Notes under the pieces: model-generated
Databases searched by the model: none
What the model was told of the DNA's origin: nothing
What the model saw: only the letters and a program-made list of their open reading frames with translations
NCBI RefSeq assembly: GCF_044326205.1
Contig: NZ_JBIRCY010000002.1
Span: 133,878 to 197,877 of the forward strand
Direction of reading: 5' to 3'
DNA from: Kumtagia sp044326205
GTDB taxonomy: Bacteria > Pseudomonadota > Alphaproteobacteria > Rhizobiales > Rhizobiaceae
Length of the DNA: 64,000 bases
Made by a program: the position numbers and the translations under genes
In this document: positions 17,525 through 25,614 of the stretch, piece by piece
Numbering within the stretch: the first letter of the stretch is position 1
Layout of the letters: every line of letters starts with the position of its first letter

Positions 17525-18667
17525 ATGGCGACATCGGCCATCATCAAGGACGTCCAGGTCGCATCCATTCAGGCGCAGCTTCCGGCCCCGGTGGTCTTCG
17601 GCGACTGGGTCATGAAGATCCGCGAATTCGCCACCGTACGCGTGCGCACATCGACCGGACACGAAGGCTGGGCATTCACGCTGACGCGCGACGGCGCGGT
17701 CGCCGAGCAGATCCGCAAGAGCATCGCCCCGGTCTATGTCGGCACCGATATCGCCGAGCGCGAGGCGACCTACCGGACCACGAAGGGGCGCACTTACGGC
17801 TCCCACAGCGCCGGCGTCGGTCTTCGCGCACTTTCCATCGTCGACCTCGCCTGCTGGGACGCCGCGGCCAAGATTGCCGACAAGTCGATCGCAGAGTTCC
17901 TTGGCGGGCAGGTTAAGCCGATGCCGGCGACCTGCATCATCGGCTATCCGCCGGCCATCATGCCCCCGGAGAAGACCGGCGCGCAGACGGCGGAGTTTTA
18001 TGCCAACGGGTGGCGGCGCTTCAAGGCGCCGATGGGCGCGACCTGGGAGATTTCCGGCGCGCGCCTTCGCGCCGCACGCGCCGCCGCGCCCGACGCCTGG
18101 CTCGGAACCGACCTCGTCTGGATGTTCAAGACGGTCGACGACGCGGCCGCCTACGCCAACAGCATCGCCGACATCAACATGGGCTGCATCGAGGACATTT
18201 TTCCGCCGGGCAATGCCCGCATGCTTGCCGAATTGCGCAAGCGCGTGCCGATGCCGATCTGGCAGGGCGACGAACAGGGCGGCTCCTACTACCCGGAAGC
18301 GCTGATCATGGCGAAGTCGGTCGATCGGGTGCGCGTCGACCTGACCTGCATGGGCGGCATCACGGGCGGCCGCGCTGTCATCGACGAATGCCTGGCGGCG
18401 GGCGTCGATTTCGGCCCGCATATGTTCCCGCACACCCACAGCCAGGTGTTCAGCGCCTGGGGTTTTGACGACAAGCCGGTCGAGTGGGGCGTGCCGTGGA
18501 CGGGCGTACACCCCTACGACGATGCTCTGGCTCAACCGGAGATCATGACGGACGGCAGCGGGCTCATGAAGCCGCTGCCGCAGGGGCCGGGATTCGGCAA
18601 GATGATCGACAAAGAATGGTGCCTGAGCCAGCCGCATCAGGACCCCGACCGCATCCTCCAAGACTAA
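17525..18667 (+). CDS. Enolase-superfamily (mandelate racemase-like) sugar-acid dehydratase
   Basis: A 380-residue enolase-superfamily enzyme, only distantly like the one at 1523. The Mg ligands are the Asp of GTDLVW, the Glu of CIEDIF and the acidic pair of QGDEQGG. A lysine (RRFKAP) is the likely base, and a His-rich loop (GPHMFPHTHS) sits on the opposite face. The C-terminus repeats the PLPQGPGFG closing segment of sugar-acid dehydratases. It is first in the + arm (dehydratase-SDR-VOC-E1beta-E1alpha) and the only gene there preceded by operators. The likely reaction is dehydration of an aldonic or uronic acid to a 2-keto-3-deoxy acid. Confidence 0.9.
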   Translation: MATSAIIKDVQVASIQAQLPAPVVFGDWVMKIREFATVRVRTSTGHEGWAFTLTRDGAVAEQIRKSIAPVYVGTDIAEREATYRTTKGRTYGSHSAGVGLRALSIVDLACWDAAAKIADKSIAEFLGGQVKPMPATCIIGYPPAIMPPEKTGAQTAEFYANGWRRFKAPMGATWEISGARLRAARAAAPDAWLGTDLVWMFKTVDDAAAYANSIADINMGCIEDIFPPGNARMLAELRKRVPMPIWQGDEQGGSYYPEALIMAKSVDRVRVDLTCMGGITGGRAVIDECLAAGVDFGPHMFPHTHSQVFSAWGFDDKPVEWGVPWTGVHPYDDALAQPEIMTDGSGLMKPLPQGPGFGKMIDKEWCLSQPHQDPDRILQD

Positions 18668-19494
18668 TGATCGCCACCGAAACCGGTCACAAACTCATGA
18701 CGGACGAACCTTCCGTACCCGCCAACTACGCGAAAACCCTGTTCGACCTCGACGGCCGCGTCGCGGTCGTCACCGGCGCCGGCAGCGGGCTGGGCGCCGC
18801 CATGGCGATCGGCTACGCCCAGGTCGGCGTCGACGTCGTGCTGGCCGACATCAATTTGGATGGCATGGAGGCAACGCGCGCCACTATTGTCGAACAAGGC
18901 GGCAAGGCGGAAATCGAAAAGCTCGACGTGACGGACCGCGCCGCCTGTTTTGCGCTGGCCGACAAGGTCGCGGCCTCGCGCGGCCATGTCGACATATTGG
19001 TGAACAGCGCGGGCTCCGCCTTCCGCAGCCCGGCCGAAGAGTTTCCCGAGGAAAAATTCAACTTCATCCTCGATCTGAACCTGAAGGGCACCTATTTCTG
19101 CTGCCAGGCCTTTGGCGGCAAGATGCTGACGCAGGGCAAGGGCTCGATCATCAACATCGCCTCGATCGGTTCCTTTACCGCCTACCCATGGGCCAGCGCC
19201 TACCTCGCTTCCAAGGGCGGCGTGCTGCAGGTGACCAAGGCGCTTGCGCTGGAATGGCGCGACCGCGGCGTGCGGGTGAACGGCATCGGCCCGACGCTGA
19301 TGGAATCGCCGCTGACCAAGGCGGCGGGGCAAAAGACCTCGATCACCGCCGACTGGATCAAGGCACGCATGCTGCGCCCGCGCCTCGGCCTGCCACGCGA
19401 ACTGGTCGGCACGGCGATCTTCCTCGCCAGCGATGCGTCCGAACTTGTGACCGGCCACATCGTCATGTGCGACGATGGGTACATGACGCAGTGA
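18667..19494 (+). CDS. SDR family oxidoreductase
   Basis: A classical SDR of 275 residues if started at ATG 18667, which overlaps the dehydratase stop (TAATG); ATG 18697 is an alternative giving 265 residues. It shows VTGAGSGLG for the cofactor, the NSAG motif, catalytic Tyr179/Lys183 in AYLASKGG, and MCDDGYMTQ at the C-terminus. Translational coupling to the dehydratase suggests it oxidises the 2-keto-3-deoxy product, as in the L-fuconate/L-rhamnonate-type oxidative pathways. Those pathways are the known precedent; the substrate here is unknown. Confidence 0.9.
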   Translation: MIATETGHKLMTDEPSVPANYAKTLFDLDGRVAVVTGAGSGLGAAMAIGYAQVGVDVVLADINLDGMEATRATIVEQGGKAEIEKLDVTDRAACFALADKVAASRGHVDILVNSAGSAFRSPAEEFPEEKFNFILDLNLKGTYFCCQAFGGKMLTQGKGSIINIASIGSFTAYPWASAYLASKGGVLQVTKALALEWRDRGVRVNGIGPTLMESPLTKAAGQKTSITADWIKARMLRPRLGLPRELVGTAIFLASDASELVTGHIVMCDDGYMTQ

Positions 19495-19503
19495 TGATAT
19501 CAA

Positions 19504-19586
19504 GGGCAGTCGGCAATGGGCAGTCGGCAGTAGGAAAGGAGTCATCTGAGGTCCCTCAACTGCCGACTGCCGACTGCCTACTGCCC
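19504..19586. repeat. Intergenic inverted repeat built from CAGTCGGCA units
   Basis: The arms at about 19504-19532 and 19558-19586 are imperfect inverted copies. Each contains two repeats of GCAGTCGGCA or its complement TGCCGACTGC, around a 25-bp centre. The element fills the gap between the SDR and VOC genes and could fold in mRNA. It resembles dispersed palindromes of rhizobial genomes. Confidence 0.7.
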
Positions 19587-19602
19587 TAGAAAAAGGACCA
19601 CC

Positions 19603-20079
19603 ATGGCCAAGATCACCAAGGGACACCACACCGGCTTCACGGTCACCTCGCTGGAACGCTCGATTGCCTTCTATCGCGACCTGCTCGGACTGGAACTTGT
19701 CTTCCAGTGGAATCCCAAGGCCGCCTATATCGGCGAACTGGTCGGCTATCCCGATGTCGACCTGCACGGCGCCATCCTGAGGGTGCCGGGAACGGAAACG
19801 TTTCTGGAGCTTCTCGAATACCGGAACGTGCCGCAGGACCGCGTTGACATGGCAAACGCCAATATCGGGAACGGTCACATAGCCTTTACCGTCGATGATT
19901 TGGAAACGTTTCACAAACGACTTGCCTCCGCCGGGGTAAAAAGCGTATCTCCTCCGGTGACGCCGACGATCGGTCCGAACAAGGGCGGCCGGGCGATCTA
20001 TCTGATCGATCCGGACGGCTTTCGAGTCGAGCTGATCCAGACGGCGACAGGGTTCGGAGACTACAAACCGGCCGCTTGA
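19603..20079 (+). CDS. VOC-family (glyoxalase/epimerase/dioxygenase fold) protein
   Basis: A 158-residue vicinal oxygen chelate protein with two beta-alpha-beta-beta-beta units. Candidate metal ligands are His in KGHHTGF, Glu in LELLEY, His in GNGHIAF and Glu in RVELIQ, giving the H/E/H/E set of glyoxalase I and methylmalonyl-CoA epimerase-like enzymes. It sits between an SDR and E1 beta in one operon, so isomerisation or epimerisation of a keto intermediate before oxidative decarboxylation is plausible. Two perfect GAAACGTTTC palindromes (19795-19804 and 19903-19912) lie inside its coding sequence. Confidence 0.85.
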   Translation: MAKITKGHHTGFTVTSLERSIAFYRDLLGLELVFQWNPKAAYIGELVGYPDVDLHGAILRVPGTETFLELLEYRNVPQDRVDMANANIGNGHIAFTVDDLETFHKRLASAGVKSVSPPVTPTIGPNKGGRAIYLIDPDGFRVELIQTATGFGDYKPAA

Positions 20080-20136
20080 CGCGGCCTAATCAGCCGGCCT
20101 CGACGCAGGCCGGGCCAGCAGCAGGGAGGTGTTGAA

Positions 20137-21144
20137 GTGGCCATGATGCGCATGCGTCAGGCGGTGATGAAGGCACTCGACGACGCGCTTCGCGAGGACC
20201 CCACCGTCATCATGATGGGCGAGGATATCGCCGCGGCCGGCGGACCGTTCAAGGTGACGGAAGGCCTGCTGGAGATCCACGGACCGCAGCGGGTGATCGA
20301 CACGCCGATCTCGGAAATGGCCTTCATGGGCGCGGCGGTGGGCGCCGCCGTCTGCGGCATGAAGCCGGTTGTCGAGATGATGTTCATCGAATTCATCGGC
20401 GTCGCCCTCGACCAGTTGACGACGCAGGCCGCGACCATGCGCTATCTGTCGCGCGGCCGGCTCACCACGCCGCTAGTGGTGCGCGCCTCCGCCGGAGCCG
20501 GCCAGGGTTTCGGCTGCCAGCACTCGCAGATGCTCGACCATTGGTTCCGCGGCACGCCCGGCCTCAAGGTCTGCGTGGCCTCCGGGTCGCGCTCGGTCTA
20601 CGGGCTGCTGCGCTCGGCGATCGAGGATCCGGACCCGGTGGTCGTGCTGGAGCCGCGCATCCTCTATGGTGAACGCGACGATTTCGACGAGCCGGACACG
20701 TTCCGCATTCCGTTGGGGAAGGCCGAGGTTGTCCGCCAAGGCAAGGACGCGACCATCGTCGCCTGCGGCCAGATGGTGCGCGTGGCCAGGAAGGCCGTCG
20801 AACAGGGCGGCATCGACGCCGAAGTGATCGACCTGCTGACCATCTGGCCGTGGGACCGCGAGACCATCCTGAACTCGGTGCGCAAGACCGGTCGCCTGAT
20901 CACGGTTGAGGAAGCGACGGCCGGCAGCGGCTGGGGCGGCGACATAGTCGCCACGGTCTCGACCGAACTGTTCGGCGAACTCAAGGCGCCGCCGCTGCGC
21001 ATCACGCTTCCAGATGCGCCGGTGCCGTACAACGGCGAACTCGAGGCCCGTTACCTGCCGAGCCCGGAATATGTGGCGATGCAGGCCGCCTCGCTGATCT
21101 CCAAGAACCGCACGCCCGAACCCTGGTGGAGGAAGGCATCATGA
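20137..21144 (+). CDS. 2-oxoacid dehydrogenase E1 component, beta subunit
   Basis: A 335-residue E1 beta subunit (pyruvate/acetoin/branched-chain type) with the transketolase pyrimidine-binding and C-terminal domains. Signature stretches are GEDIAAAGGPF near the N-terminus, TPISEMAFMG, ASAGAGQGFGCQHSQ and the VEEATAGSGWG region. GTG 20137 is chosen because gggagg precedes it by 7 bp. The beta gene precedes alpha, the reverse of the usual order. The E1 alpha start overlaps its stop (ATGA). With E1 alpha it forms the ThDP site for decarboxylating a 2-oxoacid and transferring the acyl group to a lipoyl lysine. Confidence 0.93.
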   Translation: MAMMRMRQAVMKALDDALREDPTVIMMGEDIAAAGGPFKVTEGLLEIHGPQRVIDTPISEMAFMGAAVGAAVCGMKPVVEMMFIEFIGVALDQLTTQAATMRYLSRGRLTTPLVVRASAGAGQGFGCQHSQMLDHWFRGTPGLKVCVASGSRSVYGLLRSAIEDPDPVVVLEPRILYGERDDFDEPDTFRIPLGKAEVVRQGKDATIVACGQMVRVARKAVEQGGIDAEVIDLLTIWPWDRETILNSVRKTGRLITVEEATAGSGWGGDIVATVSTELFGELKAPPLRITLPDAPVPYNGELEARYLPSPEYVAMQAASLISKNRTPEPWWRKAS

Positions 21145-22196
21145 CCGCCAAGAACTCAAACACCCCAATCGCCCGCCGCGAGGCGCTGGGAGACCGTGTC
21201 GAGCAGTTGAAACGGATGATGGAGATCCGGTTCGTCGAGGAGCGCATCCAAAAACTGTTCTCGGACGGCTATGTGCGTGGCTCCACCCATCTGGCGAACG
21301 GCCAGGAGGCGGTCGCAGTGGGCATCGCCCGCAGCATAGACCCTGACGACATCGTCACCTGCACCTATCGCGGCCACAGCCACGCGCTGGCGCTCGGCGC
21401 CACGCCGCAAGGTGTGCTCGGCGAGATCTGCGGCCGTGTCATCGGCTGCGCCGGCGGGCTGGGCGGCTCGATGCATCTGGTCGAGCCGAGCGTCGGCCTG
21501 ATGCCGACGGCGGCAATCATCGGCGCCGGCCTGCCGATCGCCTGCGGCGCGGCCATCGCCGCCAAGGCGCGTGGCACGGACCGTGTCGCCGTGGCGATCT
21601 TCGGCGACGGTTCGGCCAATATCGGCGCCTTCCATGAATCGCTGAACTTCGCGGCGATCCAGAAGCTGCCGGTGGTCTTCGTCTGCGAAAACAATCTTTA
21701 TGGCGAATACAGCCGCATCAACCTGACGACGCCGATCGAGGACATCGCCATCCGCGCCACCAGCTACGCCATGCCGGGCGTCATCGTCGACGGCCAGGAT
21801 GTCGACGCGGTGGCGGCGGCGATGGAGACGGCGGTAGCGCGGGCGCGGGCCGGCGTAGGCCCCTCGCTGATCGAAATGAAGACCTACCGCTATTCCGGCC
21901 ATTCGCGCTCGGACCCGGCGACCTATCGCCTGCCGGGCGAACTCGACAAATGGCTGCAGCGCGATCCGATCAACCTGTTCGCCGACAAACTGGTCGGCGA
22001 GGGAGCGCTGGATGCGGGCGGTGTCGACGCGCTGCGCACCGAAATGCGCGCCGAGGTCGAGGGTGCGACGGAGGAGGTGCTGGCCGCGCCGCAGCCGGAG
22101 ATCGTCGAGCTGCTGTCGCATGTCAGCGCCAGCGGCCCGGGCGGCGACCGCCGCATGACTTTTTGGGACAACCGCGCCGGCAAGCACGCGCATTGA
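21141..22196 (+). CDS. 2-oxoacid dehydrogenase E1 component, alpha subunit
   Basis: A 351-residue E1 alpha subunit. The ThDP motif begins at Gly155-Asp156-Gly157 (FGDGSANIG) and ends with VCENN; the GGSMHL and TYRGHSHA segments match acetoin/pyruvate E1 alpha. The RYSGHSRSDP loop is also conserved. It is coupled to E1 beta by the ATGA overlap and followed directly by a strong terminator, so no E2 or E3 gene belongs to the transcript. The lipoyl acceptor is probably the free-standing domain at 15881, and E2/E3 activity must come from elsewhere, if used. The substrate 2-oxoacid is unknown. Confidence 0.93.
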   Translation: MTAKNSNTPIARREALGDRVEQLKRMMEIRFVEERIQKLFSDGYVRGSTHLANGQEAVAVGIARSIDPDDIVTCTYRGHSHALALGATPQGVLGEICGRVIGCAGGLGGSMHLVEPSVGLMPTAAIIGAGLPIACGAAIAAKARGTDRVAVAIFGDGSANIGAFHESLNFAAIQKLPVVFVCENNLYGEYSRINLTTPIEDIAIRATSYAMPGVIVDGQDVDAVAAAMETAVARARAGVGPSLIEMKTYRYSGHSRSDPATYRLPGELDKWLQRDPINLFADKLVGEGALDAGGVDALRTEMRAEVEGATEEVLAAPQPEIVELLSHVSASGPGGDRRMTFWDNRAGKHAH

Positions 22197-22210
22197 ATAG
22201 CCTTGCCGAC

Positions 22211-22247
22211 GGCGCGCCGATCGATTGATCGACCGGCGCGCCTTTTT
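22211..22247 (+). terminator. Rho-independent terminator of the E1 operon
   Basis: A 14-bp GC-rich stem with one mismatch (GGCGCGCCGATCGA with TCGACCGGCGCGCC) around a TTGA loop, followed by TTTTTC. It starts 14 bp after the E1 alpha stop and is the clearest intrinsic terminator in the window. Confidence 0.88.
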
Positions 22248-22345
22248 CATCCGAAGAGCCGTCGACAGATTGGATGGATGCTGCGGGGAGTACGCCCGTC
22301 GAGGCCAGATGCCCACCGCTCGACACAATGCCCGCTGATGTCCGC

Positions 22346-22513
22346 GCCGCCCCTCACTGTCCTGCCGGACATTTCTCCCCGTGAACGGCGAGAGGGACTA
22401 AGCTTCGCCGTTTTCGCCAACCTTCAACGTTGACGATTAGCGAAATCATCGCGGCCATCGTCTCTCTCCCCGTTCACGGGGAGAGATGTCCGGCAGGACA
22501 GTGAGGGGCGGCG
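22346..22513. repeat. Long intergenic palindromic element
   Basis: Arms of about 50 bp at 22346-22395 and 22463-22513 are near-perfect inverted copies, each with TGTCCTGCCGGACA-type and CTCCCCGTTCACGGGGAG-type internal palindromes, around about 67 bp. The design is the same as the element at 1345-1480 but the sequence differs. It occupies the 798-bp gap between the E1 terminator and the channel gene at 22995. The rest of that gap shows no convincing gene except a doubtful small one at 22521-22757. Confidence 0.8.
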
Positions 22514-22520
22514 TGAACGG

Positions 22521-22757
22521 TCAAGGCAAAAGCCCCTGGGTATGAACCGTCGACCCAACTCTGGCTGCGGCATTGCGCTTGGCGGCCCAGCGCGACACCA
22601 TTTCCTTGTCGCTGACCAGCCAGGCAACGGCTCGCTTCCCTATCGGCAACACTGCCGGTCGCGAGGACCGATTTTCCGCAGCGTCCCCGGCAATCGAACT
22701 TAGCCCTTCAATCAGCAACGCATAGACCAACGTATCGGACGCTCGCTCCCTCGGCAC
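22521..22757 (-). CDS. Possible small hypothetical protein
   Basis: A 78-codon frame from GTG 22757. Codon third positions are fairly GC-rich and the protein has a plausible amphipathic composition (LVYALLIEGLSS, KRAVAWLVSDKEM). I do not recognise a family, there is no clear Shine-Dalgarno, and the end overlaps the flank of the palindromic element. It could equally be chance coding in spacer DNA or a decayed gene end. Confidence 0.25.
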   Translation of the reverse strand: MPRERASDTLVYALLIEGLSSIAGDAAENRSSRPAVLPIGKRAVAWLVSDKEMVSRWAAKRNAAARVGSTVHTQGLLP

Positions 22758-22994
22758 GATAGCCGGCAACCGGGAAGACTTGGCATTGTTGGAAGGCCGT
22801 TGCCCGACGGAAGGTGAATCGAAAAATGACGCTGCGTTCCCTCCGCTCGAAAGCGCTGCGGATTCTCTGGAGACTCTGGGGCGTTGATACAGCGATGCCG
22901 CCGGCCAAGCGCGGCGTCGGACCGGATCTGCTTGCCCGCGCGGTGTTCCTGCCGGTCGATGCCCGCAACATGCCGCAGAGCCAGCAGCCAGACC

Positions 22995-24554
22995 ATGCTT
23001 GAACTCGGTCCAATATCGGAAGGGTGGAGCAGTCCCCTCCTCTCCATCGCAGCAGTCGGTCTTGCGGGCATCGTCGTCTGGCATCTCATTCCCAGGCGCC
23101 TGGCCAATGTCAGGCTGGTCGTCCAGATCGGTTTTTTCCTTGTCATGTCGGGGATGCTGCTCAACCAGCATGTCGTCCCCTACGAGCCTCCACGCGGAGA
23201 CGTGACCACGGCGAATGCGGTTCTGATCGGATCGGTCAAGCTGCTCTGGTGGCTGCATCTCGCCTGGGCCCTGATCGGTTTCGTCCGCATCTATCTCGTC
23301 GTCGAGCGCAAGCCGCGCGAGGCGCGTCTGTTGCAGGATCTCGTCGTCGGCGTGGTCTATGCCGGCATGCTGCTGTCGGTGCTGGCGTTCGTCTTCGCCG
23401 TGCCGGTGGGAACGCTGATCGCCACCTCGGGCGTTTTCGCCATCATCCTCGGACTGGCCCTGCAGAACACGCTGAGCGACCTGTTTTCAGGCATCGCGCT
23501 CAATCTCGGCCGGCCCTATGTGCTCGGCGACTGGATCGTCTTGAGCGACGGCACCGAAGGCCGGGTGGTCGAGACCAACTGGCGCTCGACCCACCTGCTC
23601 ACCTCCGACCATAATGTCGTGGCATTGCCGAACAGTTTTCTGGCAAAACTCGGGCTGACCAACATCAGCAGCCCGGACGAGAGCCATGGGCTGTCGCTCG
23701 TCGTCAGGCTGGCGCCGACAAAAATGCCGGCCATCGTCGCGGACGTGATGCGCACTGCCCTGCTGAGCTGCAATTCCATCCAGAAGGAACCGCCGCCCGC
23801 CGTCAAGATCAGGAGCCTGGATGCGATGGCGATCGAGGTGGAGCTGATCTACCGCGTCGCCACTGTCGCCCAGCGGATCGCGGCACGGAACGAGATCTAT
23901 GATCTCGTCTATCGCCATTCAAAATCGACCGGCCTGCTGCTGGCGATGCCGCCGACCGCCTCGATCTCCATGACCGACCTGCCGAGCGAGGAGACGGCGG
24001 CCCCGCAGCAGCCCGCCCCGATCGACCTGATCAGGGCCATACCGCTGTTCTCCCGGCTGACCGGGGACGAGCAGGAGGCTCTCGCGGCAACGACCACGGT
24101 GCGCACCTACCGCAAGGGCGAGGTCATCGTGCGCCAGGGCGACGCGCTATCCTCCCTGATGATCGTGCGGGCGGGCGTCATCGCGCGGCTGAGAGGCGGG
24201 GACGAAACGCATCCGGAGGAAATCGGCCGCCTGGCGCCGGGCGACTTCTTCGGCGAGACGGGCCTGCTCGCCGGCATCGGCGAGATTGCGACGCTGCAGG
24301 CGATGAGCCATGTCGTGGTCTACGAGATCGATCAGCAGAGTTTTGCTCCCCTGCTGCTCGACCGGCCCGAGATGGCCGAGGATCTCGCGGCGATCCTGTC
24401 GGCCGGGACGTCCGCCTTCGCCGATGGCGTCGCCGGCCAGCGGCAGGTGCGATCGAAATTCGCGCTGCTAAATGCCATCCGGACGGTGTTTCACGCCGTT
24501 CCGTTCAGGCGCGTTCGAACATCCGGCCAAATGGAAGACGAGAAGGTACCATGA
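22995..24554 (+). CDS. MscS-family channel with C-terminal cyclic-nucleotide-binding domain
   Basis: A 519-residue inner-membrane protein from ATG 22995; the frame extends upstream to a TTG, but those residues look non-coding. Hydrophobic segments cover roughly residues 10-30, 38-55, 80-105, 118-140 and 145-170. The last (ATSGVFAIILGLALQ) is the pore helix TM3 of MscS-type channels, followed by the beta domain (GDWIVLSDGTEGRV). From about residue 340 a cNMP-binding domain follows (IPLFSRLTGDEQ, FFGETGLLAG). This is the bacterial cyclic-nucleotide-gated architecture derived from MscS. Role: ion flux gated by cNMP or tension. It has its own transcription unit. Confidence 0.88.
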   Translation: MLELGPISEGWSSPLLSIAAVGLAGIVVWHLIPRRLANVRLVVQIGFFLVMSGMLLNQHVVPYEPPRGDVTTANAVLIGSVKLLWWLHLAWALIGFVRIYLVVERKPREARLLQDLVVGVVYAGMLLSVLAFVFAVPVGTLIATSGVFAIILGLALQNTLSDLFSGIALNLGRPYVLGDWIVLSDGTEGRVVETNWRSTHLLTSDHNVVALPNSFLAKLGLTNISSPDESHGLSLVVRLAPTKMPAIVADVMRTALLSCNSIQKEPPPAVKIRSLDAMAIEVELIYRVATVAQRIAARNEIYDLVYRHSKSTGLLLAMPPTASISMTDLPSEETAAPQQPAPIDLIRAIPLFSRLTGDEQEALAATTTVRTYRKGEVIVRQGDALSSLMIVRAGVIARLRGGDETHPEEIGRLAPGDFFGETGLLAGIGEIATLQAMSHVVVYEIDQQSFAPLLLDRPEMAEDLAAILSAGTSAFADGVAGQRQVRSKFALLNAIRTVFHAVPFRRVRTSGQMEDEKVP

Positions 24555-24673
24555 CCATCCCCGCCTGGCGGAGTAGCAGCAGTCGACACACTGGTGCTGC
24601 CGCTGATCCGTGATTTTCGGGTGGATTCAAGTTCGACGCGCCCTGCGCTCCGGAGCGTTGCGGTCCGCGCCGA

Positions 24674-25363
24674 TCAGGCAATGGCGGCGTGGATGGCGTG
24701 GCAATGGCGGACAAGCTCCGGCTGGGATGCGGCAAACCGCTTCAGCGACGTCTCGATCGGATAGAACAGGATGTTGGCTGTGAAACCGTAGATGGCGGCG
24801 TCGACGCTGGTGGGTTGCGGCCCGTGCACATATTGGCCGCCGGCAAGAAGATTCGCCAAGACCTCCAGATCGGCGACGCCCCGGGCATAGGCATCGGCCG
24901 GCACGTAGCGCCCGATGCCCTGGTAATAGTAGCGCCGTGAGTTGAATTCCTGCGCCTTGCCGAGATCCTGTTCGGTCAGGCGCGGATGTTCGCGCAGCAG
25001 CGCGTCGCGAAAGGCCGGCCAGTATTGCTCATCCTGCCAGCGCGAATAGGACATCACCCAATAGAGATCGTCGAGCATGCGCGTGATCATATGGCTTGTG
25101 TCGCGCTGCGCGGCTGTCAGCGCCGTGTCGATGGTAAGGCCGTACTTCCGGATCAGATGGACCAGGATAGTGCCGCTGTCGCCGACGACCTCTCCGTCGT
25201 CGACGATGTAGGGGAGCTGGCCTCGCGGCGCGGCAGAGGCGTCGAAGACGTTCTGATGGATGAAAGGAACGCCGGTCAGCTTGAGGAAGGCATACACCTT
25301 CAACCCGTATCCGTTGTTGTCGGCAACGCCGAAGAGTTTTGGGTAGGAATAGAGAGTAAGCAT
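24674..25363 (-). CDS. Glutathione S-transferase family protein
   Basis: A 229-residue GST-fold protein from ATG 25363, preceded by GGAGG; a second ATG at 25378 would put the ribosome site inside the gene. The N-terminal thioredoxin-like domain has the cis-Pro region RGQLPYIVDDGEVVGDSGTI, which binds the gamma-glutamyl group. The all-alpha C-terminal domain includes SVDAAIYGF, the conserved N-capping aspartate motif. It is of the metaxin/Tom37-like bacterial GST type. It stands alone; substrate unknown. Confidence 0.87.
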   Translation of the reverse strand: MLTLYSYPKLFGVADNNGYGLKVYAFLKLTGVPFIHQNVFDASAAPRGQLPYIVDDGEVVGDSGTILVHLIRKYGLTIDTALTAAQRDTSHMITRMLDDLYWVMSYSRWQDEQYWPAFRDALLREHPRLTEQDLGKAQEFNSRRYYYQGIGRYVPADAYARGVADLEVLANLLAGGQYVHGPQPTSVDAAIYGFTANILFYPIETSLKRFAASQPELVRHCHAIHAAIA

Positions 25364-25614
25364 GGTAACCTCCGCCATCCGCCCAGTGTAGCCGAGACCG
25401 TTCGCGCGCGCGACCTGACGAAGGCGTGCTATCGGCCCAATATCAGCGGGATACCACTGGCATTTCCTACGTCACGAGAATTGCCGAATGACCGGCACCG
25501 GCCGCGGCGGCAGGGCGGAACAGGCTATCTCGGCACGCCGCTGAACAACGCGTTCATCGTTTCTTCGTCGGGCAAGCCGTCGAACCAGACGCCGAACATG
25601 GTCTCGTCTTCGTT

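Noticed and set aside
22884..22994. TTG 22884 as start of the channel gene
   Set aside because: The 37 added residues are Arg/Cys/Ser-rich and unlike a membrane-protein N-terminus; ATG 22995 leads straight into the first span.
22521..23258. 245-codon - strand frame
   Set aside because: The upstream two-thirds are antisense to the MscS-type gene; only the 3' part was kept as a doubtful small gene.
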